Part shown: piece by piece, positions 47,047 to 58,074 of the stretch
Position numbering within the stretch: position 1 is the stretch's first letter
Layout: each line of letters opens with the position of its first letter
Assembly: GCA_051530055.1 (NCBI GenBank)
Contig: CM121341.1
Coordinates: forward strand, 11,780,001 to 11,844,000
Length of the DNA: 64,000 bases
Reading direction: 5' to 3'
Origin: Neoechinorhynchus agilis
Taxonomy: Eukaryota > Acanthocephala
Notes under the pieces: model-generated
Databases searched by the model: none
What the model saw: only the letters and a program-made list of their open reading frames with translations
Told to the model about the DNA's origin: nothing
Position numbers and translations under genes: made by a program

Positions 47047-47747
47047 TCACTGCATTTGGTGAGGAATGTTATGGATATTCGATTGGTTTGGGTAAACTAC
47101 ATTGTTCCATTGATTCTGATTATTGCTGTTTATGGGCAAGAAAAGTTGTCCTCTGCCATTCGGGTTGAATTGAGGCCATTGGTTTTGCCATACAGAAACG
47201 ATTTGCACTGGAAACCATGAGATTTGGTTTGGATAGCGGTGCATAGTGGTAAGAGGACCACGTTGAAGTTGTGTAGTTCCAGCATTCATTGCATCATTGG
47301 TCCTCAACATTATCGGTCCATTTTCTCTTAGGTTTCCTCCGGTTTGAACTGATGTCGAATTCGTTGCATAGCGGTAGTTTCTGGGGAAGTTGGGATTTAT
47401 TTGGAATCGACCTCCTCCGAAAGTGGAGTGGTCCGTAACCCTCTCAAATTCTGGGCTATAAAATAGCCGATGACGGATTGAATTCTAAATATAGGTGATT
47501 TTCAAATAACTTCAAATACCTGAGGAATAATACATACTTTCCAAGAGCGCTTCGAAATTGTTAAGTTTCTATAGTGCTCCCTTGCAAAATCATAGATTTC
47601 TCGTAAAGAGCACATTCCATTCGGACTTCTCTCAATGGCTCCACGGATAATTTCAGGATAAGTCCCACGGGGAAGCCGTGGTGTCGGGGCATCGGCGGAT
47701 TGAAGTTCAGTGTACGATGAGTTAGCTGGCAATTGTTGAAACTGCAT
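47047..47747 (-). CDS. Divergent forkhead-box transcription factor
   Basis: Exons are 47747-47538 and 47484-47047 (53 bp intron, GTATGT...TTTAG; 215 residues). Across the splice the product reads TYPEIIRGAIERSPNGMCSL, REIYDFAREHYRNLTISKRS, then WK/NSIRHRLFYSPEFERV. This aligns with the forkhead (winged-helix) core 'Y..LI..AI..SP...LTL..IY.W......YFR....WKNSIRHNLSLH..F.RV'. The recognition helix WKNSIRH is intact, although the next residues (RLFYSPEF instead of NLSLHSCF) are unusual. The remainder is Asn/Gln/Pro-rich. The start is the first ATG after an in-frame stop. The intron sits exactly within the recognition helix codons. The family subgroup cannot be named. Confidence 0.82.
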
Positions 47748-48239
47748 TCTCTTGTCAAGACGTTGTAAAGGTTTATGATCTTTGATTCGATATTAGTCGA
47801 ACTTATCGCACCGGAAATCGTCGCAAACGCATTTACGGTACGAGTTGGTAAATTTATCTTCGTTGACAAACATCCTTTTAGAGATCATCCTGTTTTCAAC
47901 ACATTCATGTCAATGACAATCAGTGGATCTAATTATTTATTGTACTCATTTTTGCCCATTTAGGTTTAGAGAACGCACGATTCGCTGGACATTCATTTAA
48001 TTGTTATTCAATTAAGTATCAATTTTTCCAAATGTCGACTTACACACTCAGACTTAAAGGAGCAAGCTATGGCTTTAAATACAATGCAAGACAAATATAA
48101 ACCCGAAACCAATTACATTGAACTCGCGTAAAAGAGATGGTCACACCCTGTAGTGATAAAATCCAATCCGATTCTACCAAGAGAAAAGATTCAAAGACGA
48201 AAGGGAGAGAATCAAATCGATCTAATAATCCGTAGGCAA
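47748..48239. other. Spacer upstream of forkhead gene
   Basis: Contains the presumed promoter of the forkhead gene on the minus strand. No clear promoter motif, repeat or gene seen. Confidence 0.35.
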
Positions 48240-49180
48240 ACTAAAAAATATTTCACATGCAGCTTCTTTAGGCAAGAGTTCATCGATAAGATTTCTAAAA
48301 ATTGCGATTTATCTGGCATTTAAGTTTCTGCTAATAGCTTTGAATCAACATTGTTTGTTTGCGGATTATCAACAGGTATCGAGGATATTGATAAGAAGGA
48401 TTTCGAAAACAAGTTACAAAAACAGGTAAGGGGCCGACATTCCGGGCTTGGAAATAAAGTTTCATATAAGTGATATTGCCGACAAGACGACTTCCATTTT
48501 CAAAGATGTTCTGATTGCCAGCGATGGAGGTATTAGACACAAAAATTGTGCACAAAATCATTGTAGCGGGAGTTGCCCGAAAACCGATCAGATTTCTGCA
48601 AATGCGGACAGACCGAACATTACGCTTTCTCAAAATCCTATACAGAGTTCAAAAAGTATGTAATATGGGAACAACAGGAACGAATTGCCTCGAATACAAA
48701 TGGCACTGATTATCATCCTCAAAGGCAATCCGAAGCTTTCGACCGCTCACAGCGAAATTCATCAGTAATTGATCAGTACGGGAATCCTCGAAGAACGATG
48801 ATAAGTTCAACGACAATGGATACGTTGAGTGTGTTAATTGTCGAGAGATGACGATTAATAAAAGTAGGGATCACAAGACAAGTAGAAGATTTGGGAAGTT
48901 ATCTTCCGCTCCAATTAAAGACAAAGGCAAGTCAAAGAAGAAATGAGCGGGGAATGGGCTGGAGTACTGGGAATGAATAGGCAAGTTTAGAAATGTATTG
49001 GATGTCCTTCCACTCAAATTGCTGAATTCACCGCCAACATTATGAAGGTGGCTTGTTTGCGCGGCGATTGCTCGACATCAATGGCCACCAATTAACTAAA
49101 AAGCGGTTGAGAAAACTCTCAAAACTTGACAACTACGTACCTTGATCGAAAACTGGTGCCTAGATTAAGGTTAATGATGA
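48240..49180 (+). mobile_element. LINE-1 ORF1 relic
   Basis: NSFESTLFVCGLSTGIEDID (about 48330-48390) matches TSYESTFIVSGLSPDIDDAD of the LINE-1 ORF1 at 42255-43151. KNCDLSG just before it matches KNCNLAG. Downstream are zinc-knuckle blocks CKCGQTEHY (about 48600) and YVECVNCREM (about 48820), ending in a basic tail SAPIKDKGKSKKK. Several stops and frame changes are present. It is a decayed second copy that retains the nucleic-acid-binding knuckles. Confidence 0.7.
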
Positions 49181-49279
49181 GTAAGTACGCAGAATAATTG
49201 CGGAACAACTCTTGATTTGACGCCGTAAATAATATGATCTAGGTGTATAGGGAGCAGACGGATCTGAGGTTGGTGTTTG
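49181..49279. other. Spacer
   Basis: Short AT-rich link between the LINE relic and the fold-back; nothing seen. Confidence 0.25.
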
Positions 49280-49450
49280 TTTATGGCGAAATTAAAAGAA
49301 TTTATTAAATCCGATATTTCGGCACAATCGTTTGCCTTTATCAAAGTTGTTTGCAAATGTTTACGACGTTAGATCGTGCCCACAAGATTGTGCCGAAATA
49401 TTGGAACCAATAAATTCTTTTAATTTTTCCGCCATAAACAAACATGAATA
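49280..49450. repeat. Fold-back element
   Basis: Arms 49282-49345 and 49378-49440 are inverted copies. The left holds CCGATATTTCGGCAC and TGCCTTTATCAAAG; the right holds ATTGTGCCGAAATATTGG followed by AATAAATTCTTTTAAT. The minus-strand core at 49311-49344 reads TTGATAA-A-GGCA, loop, TGCC-GAAATATCGG. It matches the outer arms of the element at 5830-6215. Confidence 0.8.
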
Positions 49451-50595
49451 GTTTAATTTTCAAACACTGGGATTGATGCAGTGTAATTCAGGCGAGAATG
49501 TAGAAATCCACAAATTACATTGTGAAATAGTAATTGGTGATATTGTTTTGGTACAAGCGACGAAATCCCTACTTCCAATCAATCAAGTTACCACCTCCTA
49601 GCTGAGCTTGTTATTTTTTAATATCCCCTTTAGCTCTTTCCGAATGTATTTACGCCATATTTTCCATCTCCTATGATGAAATGAAAATTTTAATAGGTAC
49701 TGTTTATATTTGACCGCGGACAATTCACCTACCTCGGATTAAAGAGCTATTAAAAATCGGCTAAATTCTTGATTGGGCGTTTTTTTTGGGAACTGCGATT
49801 CTTTTCATGAACGAAGTAACCCAGTTATCAGATCGACGGACCTACATGAGATTATCTTACCTCCATGTCCCACTTTTACCACTATCTTATGTTATTACTA
49901 TCTGGATTTGTGTTTTTTAAGAAATAAATACTCCGTAAAACCCGTGGTCATATCTCAGTAGGCTATTTTCGGTTTGTCTAGGCCCGATCTTATTGTATGA
50001 AGTTTCGACAAAACCTCTTTCTTAAGTAAAAGCTTTAAATAATCATCTCTCGAAATTCAGCTTATAAACTCCTGCACTCAATTTTTGTGCATCCATTTTA
50101 GGAAAGATTTCCCTAAAAAATCATCAAATTGACCTCCGTTTAGTTCCAGGCATTTTTAAATTGATTTTGCAGAGGTCGTTTTCAGCTAACTGAGGACTAC
50201 AAGAAACTATTTTCAATTAAGCCATATTCGTCACCTTCCGTCCTTTTCATATTGTCACGGGTTAATGAATCAAAAAACCTGGTTTTTGTGGTACTTTCTG
50301 GAGTTTGCATGTTAACACTTTTTAGTTGTCAAATAACAAACCACCGCCACATGAATAATCACAACAAACCCACACGAACCCACACGAATACTCACATTGA
50401 TGTCATTGTTTGCCACTGTTCACAGCTACGTCCGTACAGTTCCTCCCCTTTTCTTTTAGCAATTCGTAGTATAGCAGAACTGGCTTTCGCCCTATTCGCA
50501 CACTGCGTCTCTGCAACGGATCATCTTTCACTTTCTGTGCCAGATCTTCTCTTCCTCAGCCTCCGTTGGCTTATTCAGATCAGAATTATTGTTTA
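49451..50595. other. Spacer
   Basis: About 1.1 kb. Open frames at 49773-49961 and 50252-50596 have no recognised content; the latter includes a short CACACGAA-rich stretch. No gene called. Confidence 0.35.
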
Positions 50596-50800
50596 GAAGT
50601 CTTCACCCGGTAAATGATTATTTATTATGGGCGTTTCGAACCTCGTCGGGTTCATCATCAGTTTGTTAGTTAGTAATAGACGTACAAACAAACAAACTGA
50701 TGATGAACCCGACGAGGTTCGCAGAACGTCTTTAATAAATAATCATTTACCGGGTGTAGACCTAAACAATAATTTTAATCACATTCCCCGGTACCTCACA
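50596..50800. repeat. Fold-back element, best-preserved copy
   Basis: Left arm 50597-50670 and right arm 50690-50765 are long inverted copies sharing CACCCGGTAAATGATTATTT and GAACCTCGTCGGGTTC. The minus-strand core at 50632-50661 reads CTGATGA-T-GAACC, CGACGA, GGTTC-GAAACG. The plus-strand core (50697-50726) has GCAGAACG where GAAACG is expected. The central spacer is about 20 bp. The downstream tail, CCCCGGTACCTC.CATAT, is shared with 25480-25500. Confidence 0.85.
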
Positions 50801-50829
50801 TATCGACATATTCAGATCATTTCCTCTAC

Positions 50830-51960
50830 CACTACCGGCTCCCCTTTCATTTCCTCTTCCGACCCATCGTCGATCCTCATCTCCTGCTCTATTGCGATAT
50901 TCTTTTCAACTAATCCGATCTTCTTTTTCCAATCTTTTCCTGTTATGACCTCCGTGTATTCGTTTCAATCCTCTTTATTTGTCTCCACTACATACGAGAA
51001 TGGTCCGTTCTGCTTACTTATCGCGTGACACCATCTTTCATCCACATTTTATTTTAGTTCTTGTCATTGAGATGTTTTCCAAGGGTCGGTCTTATATTAT
51101 CCATTAAGATTAGAATTCGTCGACCAATCATCATTTCGGCTTGGCATTTCTGTGTAAGCGTTTTTCGGTGTACTCCTATAACAAATCAGGAAATTTTGCA
51201 GGCTGAGGTTCTCCGGGTTTCGCTCCCTTTTAAAAGTTGCCACAAATCTCTCCGCTAGTCCTTTTGTCTTTAGATGATAGAGTGAACATCGGTAATACAT
51301 GATTCCATTTGCTTTGCAAAAAGACTTTGAGTTCGTTCGAGATAAATTGAGGTCCGTTATCCGACACAATTCTCTTAGGAATTCCAAACTTTGCAAATGT
51401 TATTCGCAAGTACATGATAGTAGTTTGTGCCGTTAAACTTAGTTTTGGCCAAACCTCATGCCACTTCGAAAATGCGTCCATCGCTCCGGCAAATCAACAG
51501 TTCCATTCATCGGCATCCGAGATAACACATCAGCGTAACAGTTATCGGTACCAGCGATATGTTTCACTTCGTAGTCAACCGAATCGCCCATCTTATTAAT
51601 ATTGAGTTCGCCACCTTCCTTTGATTTCCCTCGTATTCGAAAATGTATTGAAGAGGATTGTGATAATTATATTACTGAAACTTTCTTCCAAACGGTAGTG
51701 AGCACCCTTGAGGCAAAACACACCGGTTGTAGCTATCTGTCGTCATCCACTTGGAAAAGAATCGCACGTATTTCTGACTCGCTAGCATCACAATTTATTG
51801 CTATCTCGAAGTCTTGATTGTAAGAAGCCAATCCTCGTGGTCTTCTAAGTGCATCCTTAACCTTTCTGAAAGCGCCCTGATGTTCTCAGTTTCATTCCCA
51901 TTTACTGCCTTTCTTGCTTAATTCGTATAGTGCGTTGCAACATCGTTGAAACTGGAAATT
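50830..51960 (-). mobile_element. Ty3/Gypsy retrotransposon relic (RNase H and integrase)
   Basis: On the minus strand an RNase H block (about 51930-51600) reads IVMLASQKYVRFFSKWMTTD in one frame and is continued by NPLQYIFEYEG. The integrase core follows at 51481-51230: DAFSKWHEVWPKLSLTAQTT, FAKFGIPKRIVSDNGPQFIS. It continues in another frame as GLAERFVATFKRE and NFLICYRSTPKNAYTEMPS. These are the D-D-E integrase landmarks. Frame changes and stops show an inactive fragment. Protease, RT core and LTRs are not seen. Confidence 0.85.
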
Positions 51961-51992
51961 AGCTATATAACCGATCACATGAAAGTTTTAGA

Positions 51993-53161
51993 ATGAATTC
52001 CGACAATTCCCCTGAAGATTACGACGTCCCGGAAGCAATTGCTGATTACTTACTTGGCCTAATACGATACTTATCGGAAAACTTTGTAATGGACGCTGGA
52101 GTTGATATTAATAACATAGCGCTCGAATATGCAGTTTCTAGCGTCACAGGTGGAGATTATAGTTTTGGAATTGAACCAGATCATGGAAATGTGACTCGGC
52201 GTGCATACATGGAGAGTTCGATAGAAGAAGAAGACGAAGACACCGGCAGTGATCCTATCTTTGAAAAGACTGAAGAGCAGCGGGCAGGTATCAGAACGAA
52301 ACTCCGGGCATTTCATTTATTTGTTGATAGGAGAGATAAATGAAATTAAGATTTTAACGTCGTAAACACTTGCAAACAATCGCTGAAGAAGATCCGAGAT
52401 AGTGGATCGAAATATCCTATAAAATCTTAATTTCATTTATCTCTCCTATCAACAAATAACAATGAATTATCGTTTCAACATTTTATTTATATGAGAACCT
52501 TAGAGTCGAGCAGTTGGAACAAATTATTGATGCTCTTGAACCGCTAAGTGTAAAGGCAGGTGCTGTACTCATTAAGCAAGGTGAAAAAAGTGATAGTTTT
52601 TACGTTATTGAAAACGGGAAGTTCCAATTTGTAGCAAATGGTAGTATGGTGTATAAATTTATAAACACTGGATGTTTTGGAGAATTAGCTCTGGTTTTCA
52701 ATACTCCTAGAAATGCAACAATAAAGGCAGAAACCGATGGGATGCTTTGGACGATTGACCGAAGAGCTTCTATTCCTTTATTTAACGGCATTGATCTTAA
52801 CAGCAAAATTTACTTACTGAATTCGGTTAAACAGGAGATCCACGAGGACGGTGATTGCATTTTTAGGCAATGGAAGGATGCGGATTGTATGTATTTTGTG
52901 GAAGATGGAATCGTGAGAATCGAAATGGAATCAAATGGTCTTGTGGAAACTGTCAATTAAATCAAAAAAGGAGATTACTTTGGCGAATTGGCATTGATCG
53001 ACAACAAACCAAGAGCAGCTTCAGCCTTCGCGGTTGGTAAGACAAGAGTAGGAGTAATGACGGCTGATAAGTTTAAGGAGTACATGGAACCGATGCTGGA
53101 TACCTTGGAGGAAAACAAAAAGAAGTATTATGAGCAGGTCAAAACTGTGTTTGGTGATTAA
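51993..53161 (+). pseudogene. PKA regulatory subunit-like gene with one internal stop
   Basis: Proteins of this family bind cAMP and hold the PKA catalytic subunit inactive. Exon 1 (51993-52322) includes a helical N-terminus, a pseudosubstrate-like GNVTRRAYMES followed by acidic EEEDEDTGSDP, and KTEEQRAGIRTKLRAFHLF. The order matches type II regulatory subunits. A 173 bp intron ends before NLRVEQLEQIIDALEPL (52496). The first cyclic-nucleotide domain has FGELALVFNTPRNATI and the second FGELALIDNKPRAASAF, both with the phosphate-binding Arg. A TAA at 52958-52960 interrupts the second domain, yet the frame continues unbroken to TAA 53159-53161. About 14 residues between the domains are missing compared with the family. 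It could be a recent pseudogene, a base error or a readthrough gene. Confidence 0.8.
52317..52459. repeat. Fold-back element inside the PKA-R intron
   Basis: Terminal inverted repeats of about 40 bp begin TTATTTGTTGATAGGAGAG at 52317 and end with the reverse complement at 52459. The core at 52383-52416 reads CTGAAGA-A-GATCC, loop, GGATC-GAAATATCC. The intron donor (GTTGAT at 52323) lies six bases inside the element, and the last two codons of exon 1 are its first six bases. About 36 bp of non-element sequence separate it from the acceptor. Confidence 0.8.
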
Positions 53162-53289
53162 GTAAATGTCCACATTATTTCATTAAATATTGATATTTTG
53201 TCATTGTCAATGATCGAAAATACGAGCATTACGTTTTTAATTTCACGTTTGCGGCGCTAACAATTAAAATAACGAAAATACAAGTTTAA
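53162..53289. other. Spacer
   Basis: 3' flank of the PKA-R-like gene with AT-rich sequence; nothing else seen. Confidence 0.25.
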
Positions 53290-55960
53290 ATTGTTTTTTT
53301 CAGATCTTAAGACGACAAGATGCCGACGTAGTCATCTTAACAGAAACGCGGTTATCCCCCTTCAACAGCAATTCAGCAATCCTTCCCGAGTACTCTTCCT
53401 TCCATACGTACCGCGATGACCGTTCAGGAGAGGGATCTCAATTGACGTACGGCAATCGCTGCTTTGCTCTTTATCTCCCAGACTGTCTTCAAAACCCCGA
53501 TTTAGAATTCACCTTTGACCTGAGTCCCCCTTGCTCCAAATTGACTCTATGATGGAGCTCATAAACCCCACAAATTCACACCACTTCTTGATTGCAGGAG
53601 ACTTCAATAATTTATTTCCCTTTCTACCCTTCTCCGAGTTACGTAAACTTATTGAGTTCCCAACTCGTCTTGACGCTCAACTCGGCATTGTTTACCAATA
53701 TCGACGCCTACTCATCCGCCTCTAAACTCCCTCCCCCCCCCGCGAACTCTGACAATTCTTCTGCCCTTATCACTCCACCTACCCCACCCTAGCGTATAAA
53801 ATTTCCCCATTTACCCGTCTGGGAAACGTGATCATCACACCCAAAATTACACAAATAACCCTCCCTTGGTCATGTCCTCCCAATCCTCAATCATAAAAAT
53901 TCCCTAACTTCGGCAATTCCAAAGAAATTCATTAAGATCTCCAACCGCGACCCTCCATGGATAACCCCCATTCTGAAACTTCTACAAAGGCAGGCTTCTA
54001 AGGCCCATCGCAATAGCTTCCTAGACTCTCCCCGTTTACAAAAAGCACCTACGAACAAAATACTTATCGCCCGTAAAAACTTCTTTTCCTCTAAAATTCG
54101 ATTAGGTGCCAATTCATCATGACGCGATCCGGATCCTTTCCCTAATTTGTCCTCCACTGAATTAAAACAGGTTCTAGATTCCATTAATCAGAACCTCTGC
54201 CGTGACTCAATTTACAATCACTGCTCAACATCAGCCTTCACACAATCTTACACGCCCACACCTGAAACTTTTGTCAACTCACCGATACTGCCCTCAGTTT
54301 CGTCATACGAAGTACTAAAGTATTTCATGAAACCACTTTCCTCTCAATCCGAAATCCCAAACTGGTTTCTTCGCCGCATCATCCACAAACTCATCTACCC
54401 TCTTACTCACATTATAAACCTCATCTTTTTGTGTGGCATCTACCCCTTTTGTCTGAAAACTGCAGAAGTTATACTTGTTCCAAAATAGGGCATCCTATTT
54501 CGGCCGAATAATCCCGTCCAATTTCCATTCTACCCGCTCTTTCAAAAATTATCAAAAAGTGCTTTAAATCTCGCCTTCTTTCACTTCTTCGCGAAAAGTT
54601 ATCGCCCCTACAATTTGGTTTCCGACCCAGATTTTCTGCAACCGATGCCCTACTTTCCATTTATGACAAGCTTCTACGTAAACTCGACAATCATCCCTCC
54701 CATGTCACCCGTCTCATTCAACTTGATTTATCTAAAGCCTTCGACTCAGTGGACCATTCACTCCTCCGAGCCTGCTCCGATTTTGGTCTCAATTTGTGGC
54801 AGATCCGCTGGCTCGAATCTTATCCTCACAATCGCAAACAATACATTCACTGCCGTTCTACCTCTTCTATCAGCCTATCTACCTCAAGGTGCTGTTCTGT
54901 CACCACCTCTCTTTAATATTTTTCTAAACAACCTCAAACATCTCTCCTCTCACTCTAAACTCTTCTTATACGCCGACGATGTCACCCTCATCATCCATTC
55001 ACCACCCCACCTCTCCCTTTCTTTAACCTCTAAAGAAATCACACACATAAAAGATTTCTGCACCAATCACAAAATCCACCTGAATTTCTCTAAATGCTTC
55101 GAAATGATCCCCTCATTGTTACGCAACCTCGCATCCTCTGCCGAGCTTCTAAATGACATCCTACGAGTAACCTACCTTAGAATTCTGGGTATCCAATTTC
55201 TATCAAATTTGAAATCGGACTTGCACATAACTCTCTCCCTCCAAGCACAGCACTTTTAAAACTTATCTCCTCAAACGCCTCCGACATTTAGGAATTCCTT
55301 CACCCAACCTCTACAAATTTTGCTTCTGCTTTATCTTACCATCCGTCATTTACGGTTACCCCCTATTTTGCAAGCTTTCCAAATCGCTAATCCGCCGTCT
55401 TGAAATTCTTCACAAAAGAGCATCTAAAATTTGCACAATTGACTTTCCCCCTCTGACCTAATACCTTGATGCTATTTTCATAAAATAATGAAAATGCTTC
55501 GCAGCCCGACCACCACAATTTCTTCCACATATCGCTCCCTTTTCACACGAGCACAACACTCGTAATCCTAATTCGTTTCACCCTCCTATAACTCGCAGCT
55601 CACTATATCTGCGCTCCTTTTTCCATGCTGGCCAATCTTCTATGATATCATGACCTGAAATGATTCTGAGGAAAGAGCAACCTTACAAGCGCTCCTGCAA
55701 GCAATAAACATTAATTCCCACTAGAACGGACCTTCCCACCCAACCGGATATTCTCAAACGTACGGACACATCCTCACCCGAACGAACCGTCCCCGACTGG
55801 ATAGTTCCCACCCGAGTAGGCATCCCTCCGACCAGATATTACCACCCGAACGGGCATATCTCGACTGCATATTCCCATATTAACGGATGATGACCCAAAG
55901 GTACATGGGTCCTCCTAAACCTTTCTCTGTATGCAATAAACGTGTTATATATAAATAGAA
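53290..55960 (+). mobile_element. LINE-3: CR1/Jockey-like non-LTR retrotransposon, 5'-truncated and frameshifted
   Basis: It begins inside the apurinic endonuclease (DADVVILTETRLSPFNS, then FLIAGDFNNLFP). The RT follows: AEVILVPK, LIQLDLSKAFDSVDHSLL (in a shifted frame near 54718), YLPQGAVLSPPLFNIFLNNL, LFLYADDVTLI and LNFSKC. The C-terminal region matches 39000-39636. The 3' region (55700-55890) has degenerate short repeats of the type CCCGAACGG, then the terminal hairpin (55891-55912; arms GACCCA and TGGGTC) and the AATAAACGTGTTATA end. At least three frame changes are needed to read the whole, so it is inactive. Confidence 0.92.
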
Positions 55961-56569
55961 GAGCGACCGAGATTATAGCTCGAGGAGAACCGAATTAATG
56001 AATTTAAGACAGTGCCTTCCCTGGAGGTGCTCAGCTATAGAGTAAATATGAAGAACTCGAGAAGGATATTTTCTAAATTCCACGAATATATAAAAATTGC
56101 GGAGTTGCATGCAAAATCTTATAAAGATATACTTTAAATCGCAGCTCAAAATAAATGAATTCAAAAGTCGTTATTTCATTATATACATGCGGATTTGTCA
56201 CTTAAAAGAATTCGCCAAAATTTCAAAAAGGAAATACAACCTAAAACAGTATTTTTAAATAATGCTACATCGTTCCACAATATTTGTCCCATTTGATGCA
56301 TAAATTACATTCCATAATACTTGTCAAATAAGATCAAACTTTTCTTTGCTTGCGTTATACTGAGTTTCAAAAGTAATAGATTGTTGAAAATGGTTATTCA
56401 AGGCTTTCTAGTTAGCTTTGGCACCTAAAAGTAAGTGGTTGTTAACAGGTGAACAAAAAATGCCTATTTTTACACTGTTGTAAGCAATTTTTACATCGTT
56501 TTTCAGCTCGATTAGCTGAGAATTTTACACTTTGAGGAATCCGTGAGCATTTTTTTTATTAATTGCACA
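55961..56569. other. Spacer
   Basis: AT-rich. A minus frame at 55973-56164 is unrecognised. Nothing supported. Confidence 0.3.
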
Positions 56570-56790
56570 GTGAATACGGTTGTTGATTGTGGAGTGGATC
56601 ACGGGTTCGGTTTGGTGGAAAATTGTGGTTATTCTTGTAAGGTTTCATATTTCCTCCTTCTCATTTCGATTGATGCTATGGAAAAATGGGGGCAGGTTGG
56701 GAGATGATGAAATGAATAGGTATTAGGATTGTTTTGCTCATGTGAAAAAGGAACAACTTTAGAGTTCCTGTTTAAAGGCACTGATGGTTC
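56570..56790 (-). mobile_element. Short LINE-3 relic
   Basis: Plus-strand text GTTGATTGTGGAGTGGAT, CACGGGTTCGG and CTTGTAAGGTT resembles 39105-39180, the reverse complement of the LINE-3 3' region. It continues through GGAGATGATGAAATGAATAG and GTGAAAAAGGAACAA. It is heavily diverged and lacks the terminal hairpin. Confidence 0.55.
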
Positions 56791-57445
56791 CTCCGCCGAT
56801 GAAAATGGCGAATTATTCGTCTTAATTGTTGAGTTTCGCGAATAAACACAAACTCTGATGTTTCCCTGTTGATTCCGTAAACTTGTTATCTACTTCGTTT
56901 TTATGATAAAAGCATAAATCCAGGAAAGTCAACAATTAATCATACTTTTCCTTAACTTTTGTCCAAAAATGCGATTCCGAATTTCGCTTTCTCAGTTCTT
57001 AGCATAGATTGTCAATCGTTTTTAATTTTAAGCGATCGAAACCATTTGCGATAATTTGGATAACTCTACAATTATTATCATAGAAAAATAAATGCTAATT
57101 ATTGGGTTTTTTGAAAAGAATTAGTATTAATGAAAAATTGGATCTCAAGGCTGATAAGAAAAACGATTTAAACAATCCATCTTTTCAAAAATAATGATTC
57201 CGCTTCCTAAGTTTTCTTTCCATTCATTATCCATTTTCCTTTGCCGACTATAAAATCTAAATAACTAAAATGCGACAATAAGAATCGTCGAAAACTTTCA
57301 TGATAAATATAGTCACATTTCAGTACAACGCTCACTTTTCCCACATAGAAAAGATTTCTTTGCGTTCGAATATTCAAATGCACTCTAAGATCCCGTTTAC
57401 ATCGGTCCATGCCACTGATCCTCAACGGTAAACCAACGTTTAGGA
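56791..57445. other. Spacer, possible second exon of the minus-strand gene
   Basis: Mostly AT-rich. A minus frame at 57207-57449 includes GMDRCKRDLRVHLNIRTQRN then LFYVGK, ending at a GTGAGC donor. It could be an exon following 57446-57640, but the phases I can build do not agree. Confidence 0.3.
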
Positions 57446-57640
57446 TCAATGACTTACATTCATGCTTGGATCAAAGAGGCTCTCCTTTAATACTTCAAAA
57501 GTTATAACTCGTTCTTGAAACGGTTCCGTTGTGTGCTCGGTTAATGGAATCATTGGCAAAGATTGGCATATCACGAATGCCAGTTGAACTACAACCATCG
57601 TCTTCATTTGTCTGTTTAAACGGAAATCTCGTATCTTCAA
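57446..57640 (-). CDS. Possible secreted peptide, first exon
   Basis: From the internal ATG (11th codon) the frame begins MKTMVVVQLAFVICQSLP, a good signal peptide (basic start, hydrophobic core, small residues at the end). It continues into an acidic stretch to SMN at a GTAAGT donor (57453-57448). The downstream exon is unresolved. The call rests on the signal peptide and donor only. Confidence 0.4.
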   Translation of the reverse strand: MKIRDFRLNRQMKTMVVVQLAFVICQSLPMIPLTEHTTEPFQERVITFEVLKESLFDPSMNVSH

Positions 57641-57795
57641 CTCATAAAATCCAAAAATGACTCACTAAAAGAGTGAATTTGTTCAGTGAGTTGGTAACTT
57701 TTCTTTAGCGATCTTTTTGGACCGTAAATGAATTCGAAGATCTGCGAGAATTACATTAAAATGAACATTAACTAAAGTTTTGCCCATTCAGGCGG

Positions 57796-58071
57796 TTAGA
57801 TACTTTTTATTGCTCGCACATCCTTCACGTCAAAATCTTTTCTCAGTAATAATAGCTTCTGAAGTTCAAACTTTGTGAAACTTACGCGGGCTTCAGATTC
57901 ACCTTTTAAGGCAAATTCGTCCTGTTCACTAAGCAATGTTTGGCATTCCATGAGCGTTTCTGAGCTAAGGACATTGGTTATCTTTAAGAGTCTTCTAAAT
58001 CGTTCCCTCGCTCTAAATCTAAAATTTTTTGCGGATTCATTTTGTGGACAATACGAAATATAGATTACAGC
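57796..58071 (-). CDS. Unknown C-terminal exon
   Basis: The minus strand is open for about 91 codons to TAA at 57796. The text is charged and clearly non-random: RFRARERFRRLLKITNVLSS, then ETLMECQTLLSEQDEFALKG and KFELQKLLLLRKDFDVKDVR. It looks like a helical C-terminal domain. No ATG opens it, and an in-frame stop lies at 58072-58074, so an acceptor near that point (GATGAG or GAAAG) is required. The upstream exons were not found, and I do not recognise the family. Confidence 0.4.
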   Translation of the reverse strand, partial: AVIYISYCPQNESAKNFRFRARERFRRLLKITNVLSSETLMECQTLLSEQDEFALKGESEARVSFTKFELQKLLLLRKDFDVKDVRAIKSI

Positions 58072-58074
58072 TCA

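Noticed and set aside
50697-50750. Functional self-cleaving type III hammerhead using AGACGT/ACGTCT as stem III
   Set aside because: The GAAA element is mutated to GCAGAA and no stem I can be formed between the putative cleavage site and CTGATGA.
50252-51028. Two plus-strand frames of 114 and 133 codons
   Set aside because: The second is a shadow of the fold-back and Gypsy relic on the minus strand; the first has low-complexity content and no motif.
52960-52978. Short intron removing the internal stop of the PKA-R-like gene (GTCAATTAAATC...AAAAAG)
   Set aside because: It would be 19 bp long, well below every intron supported in this window.
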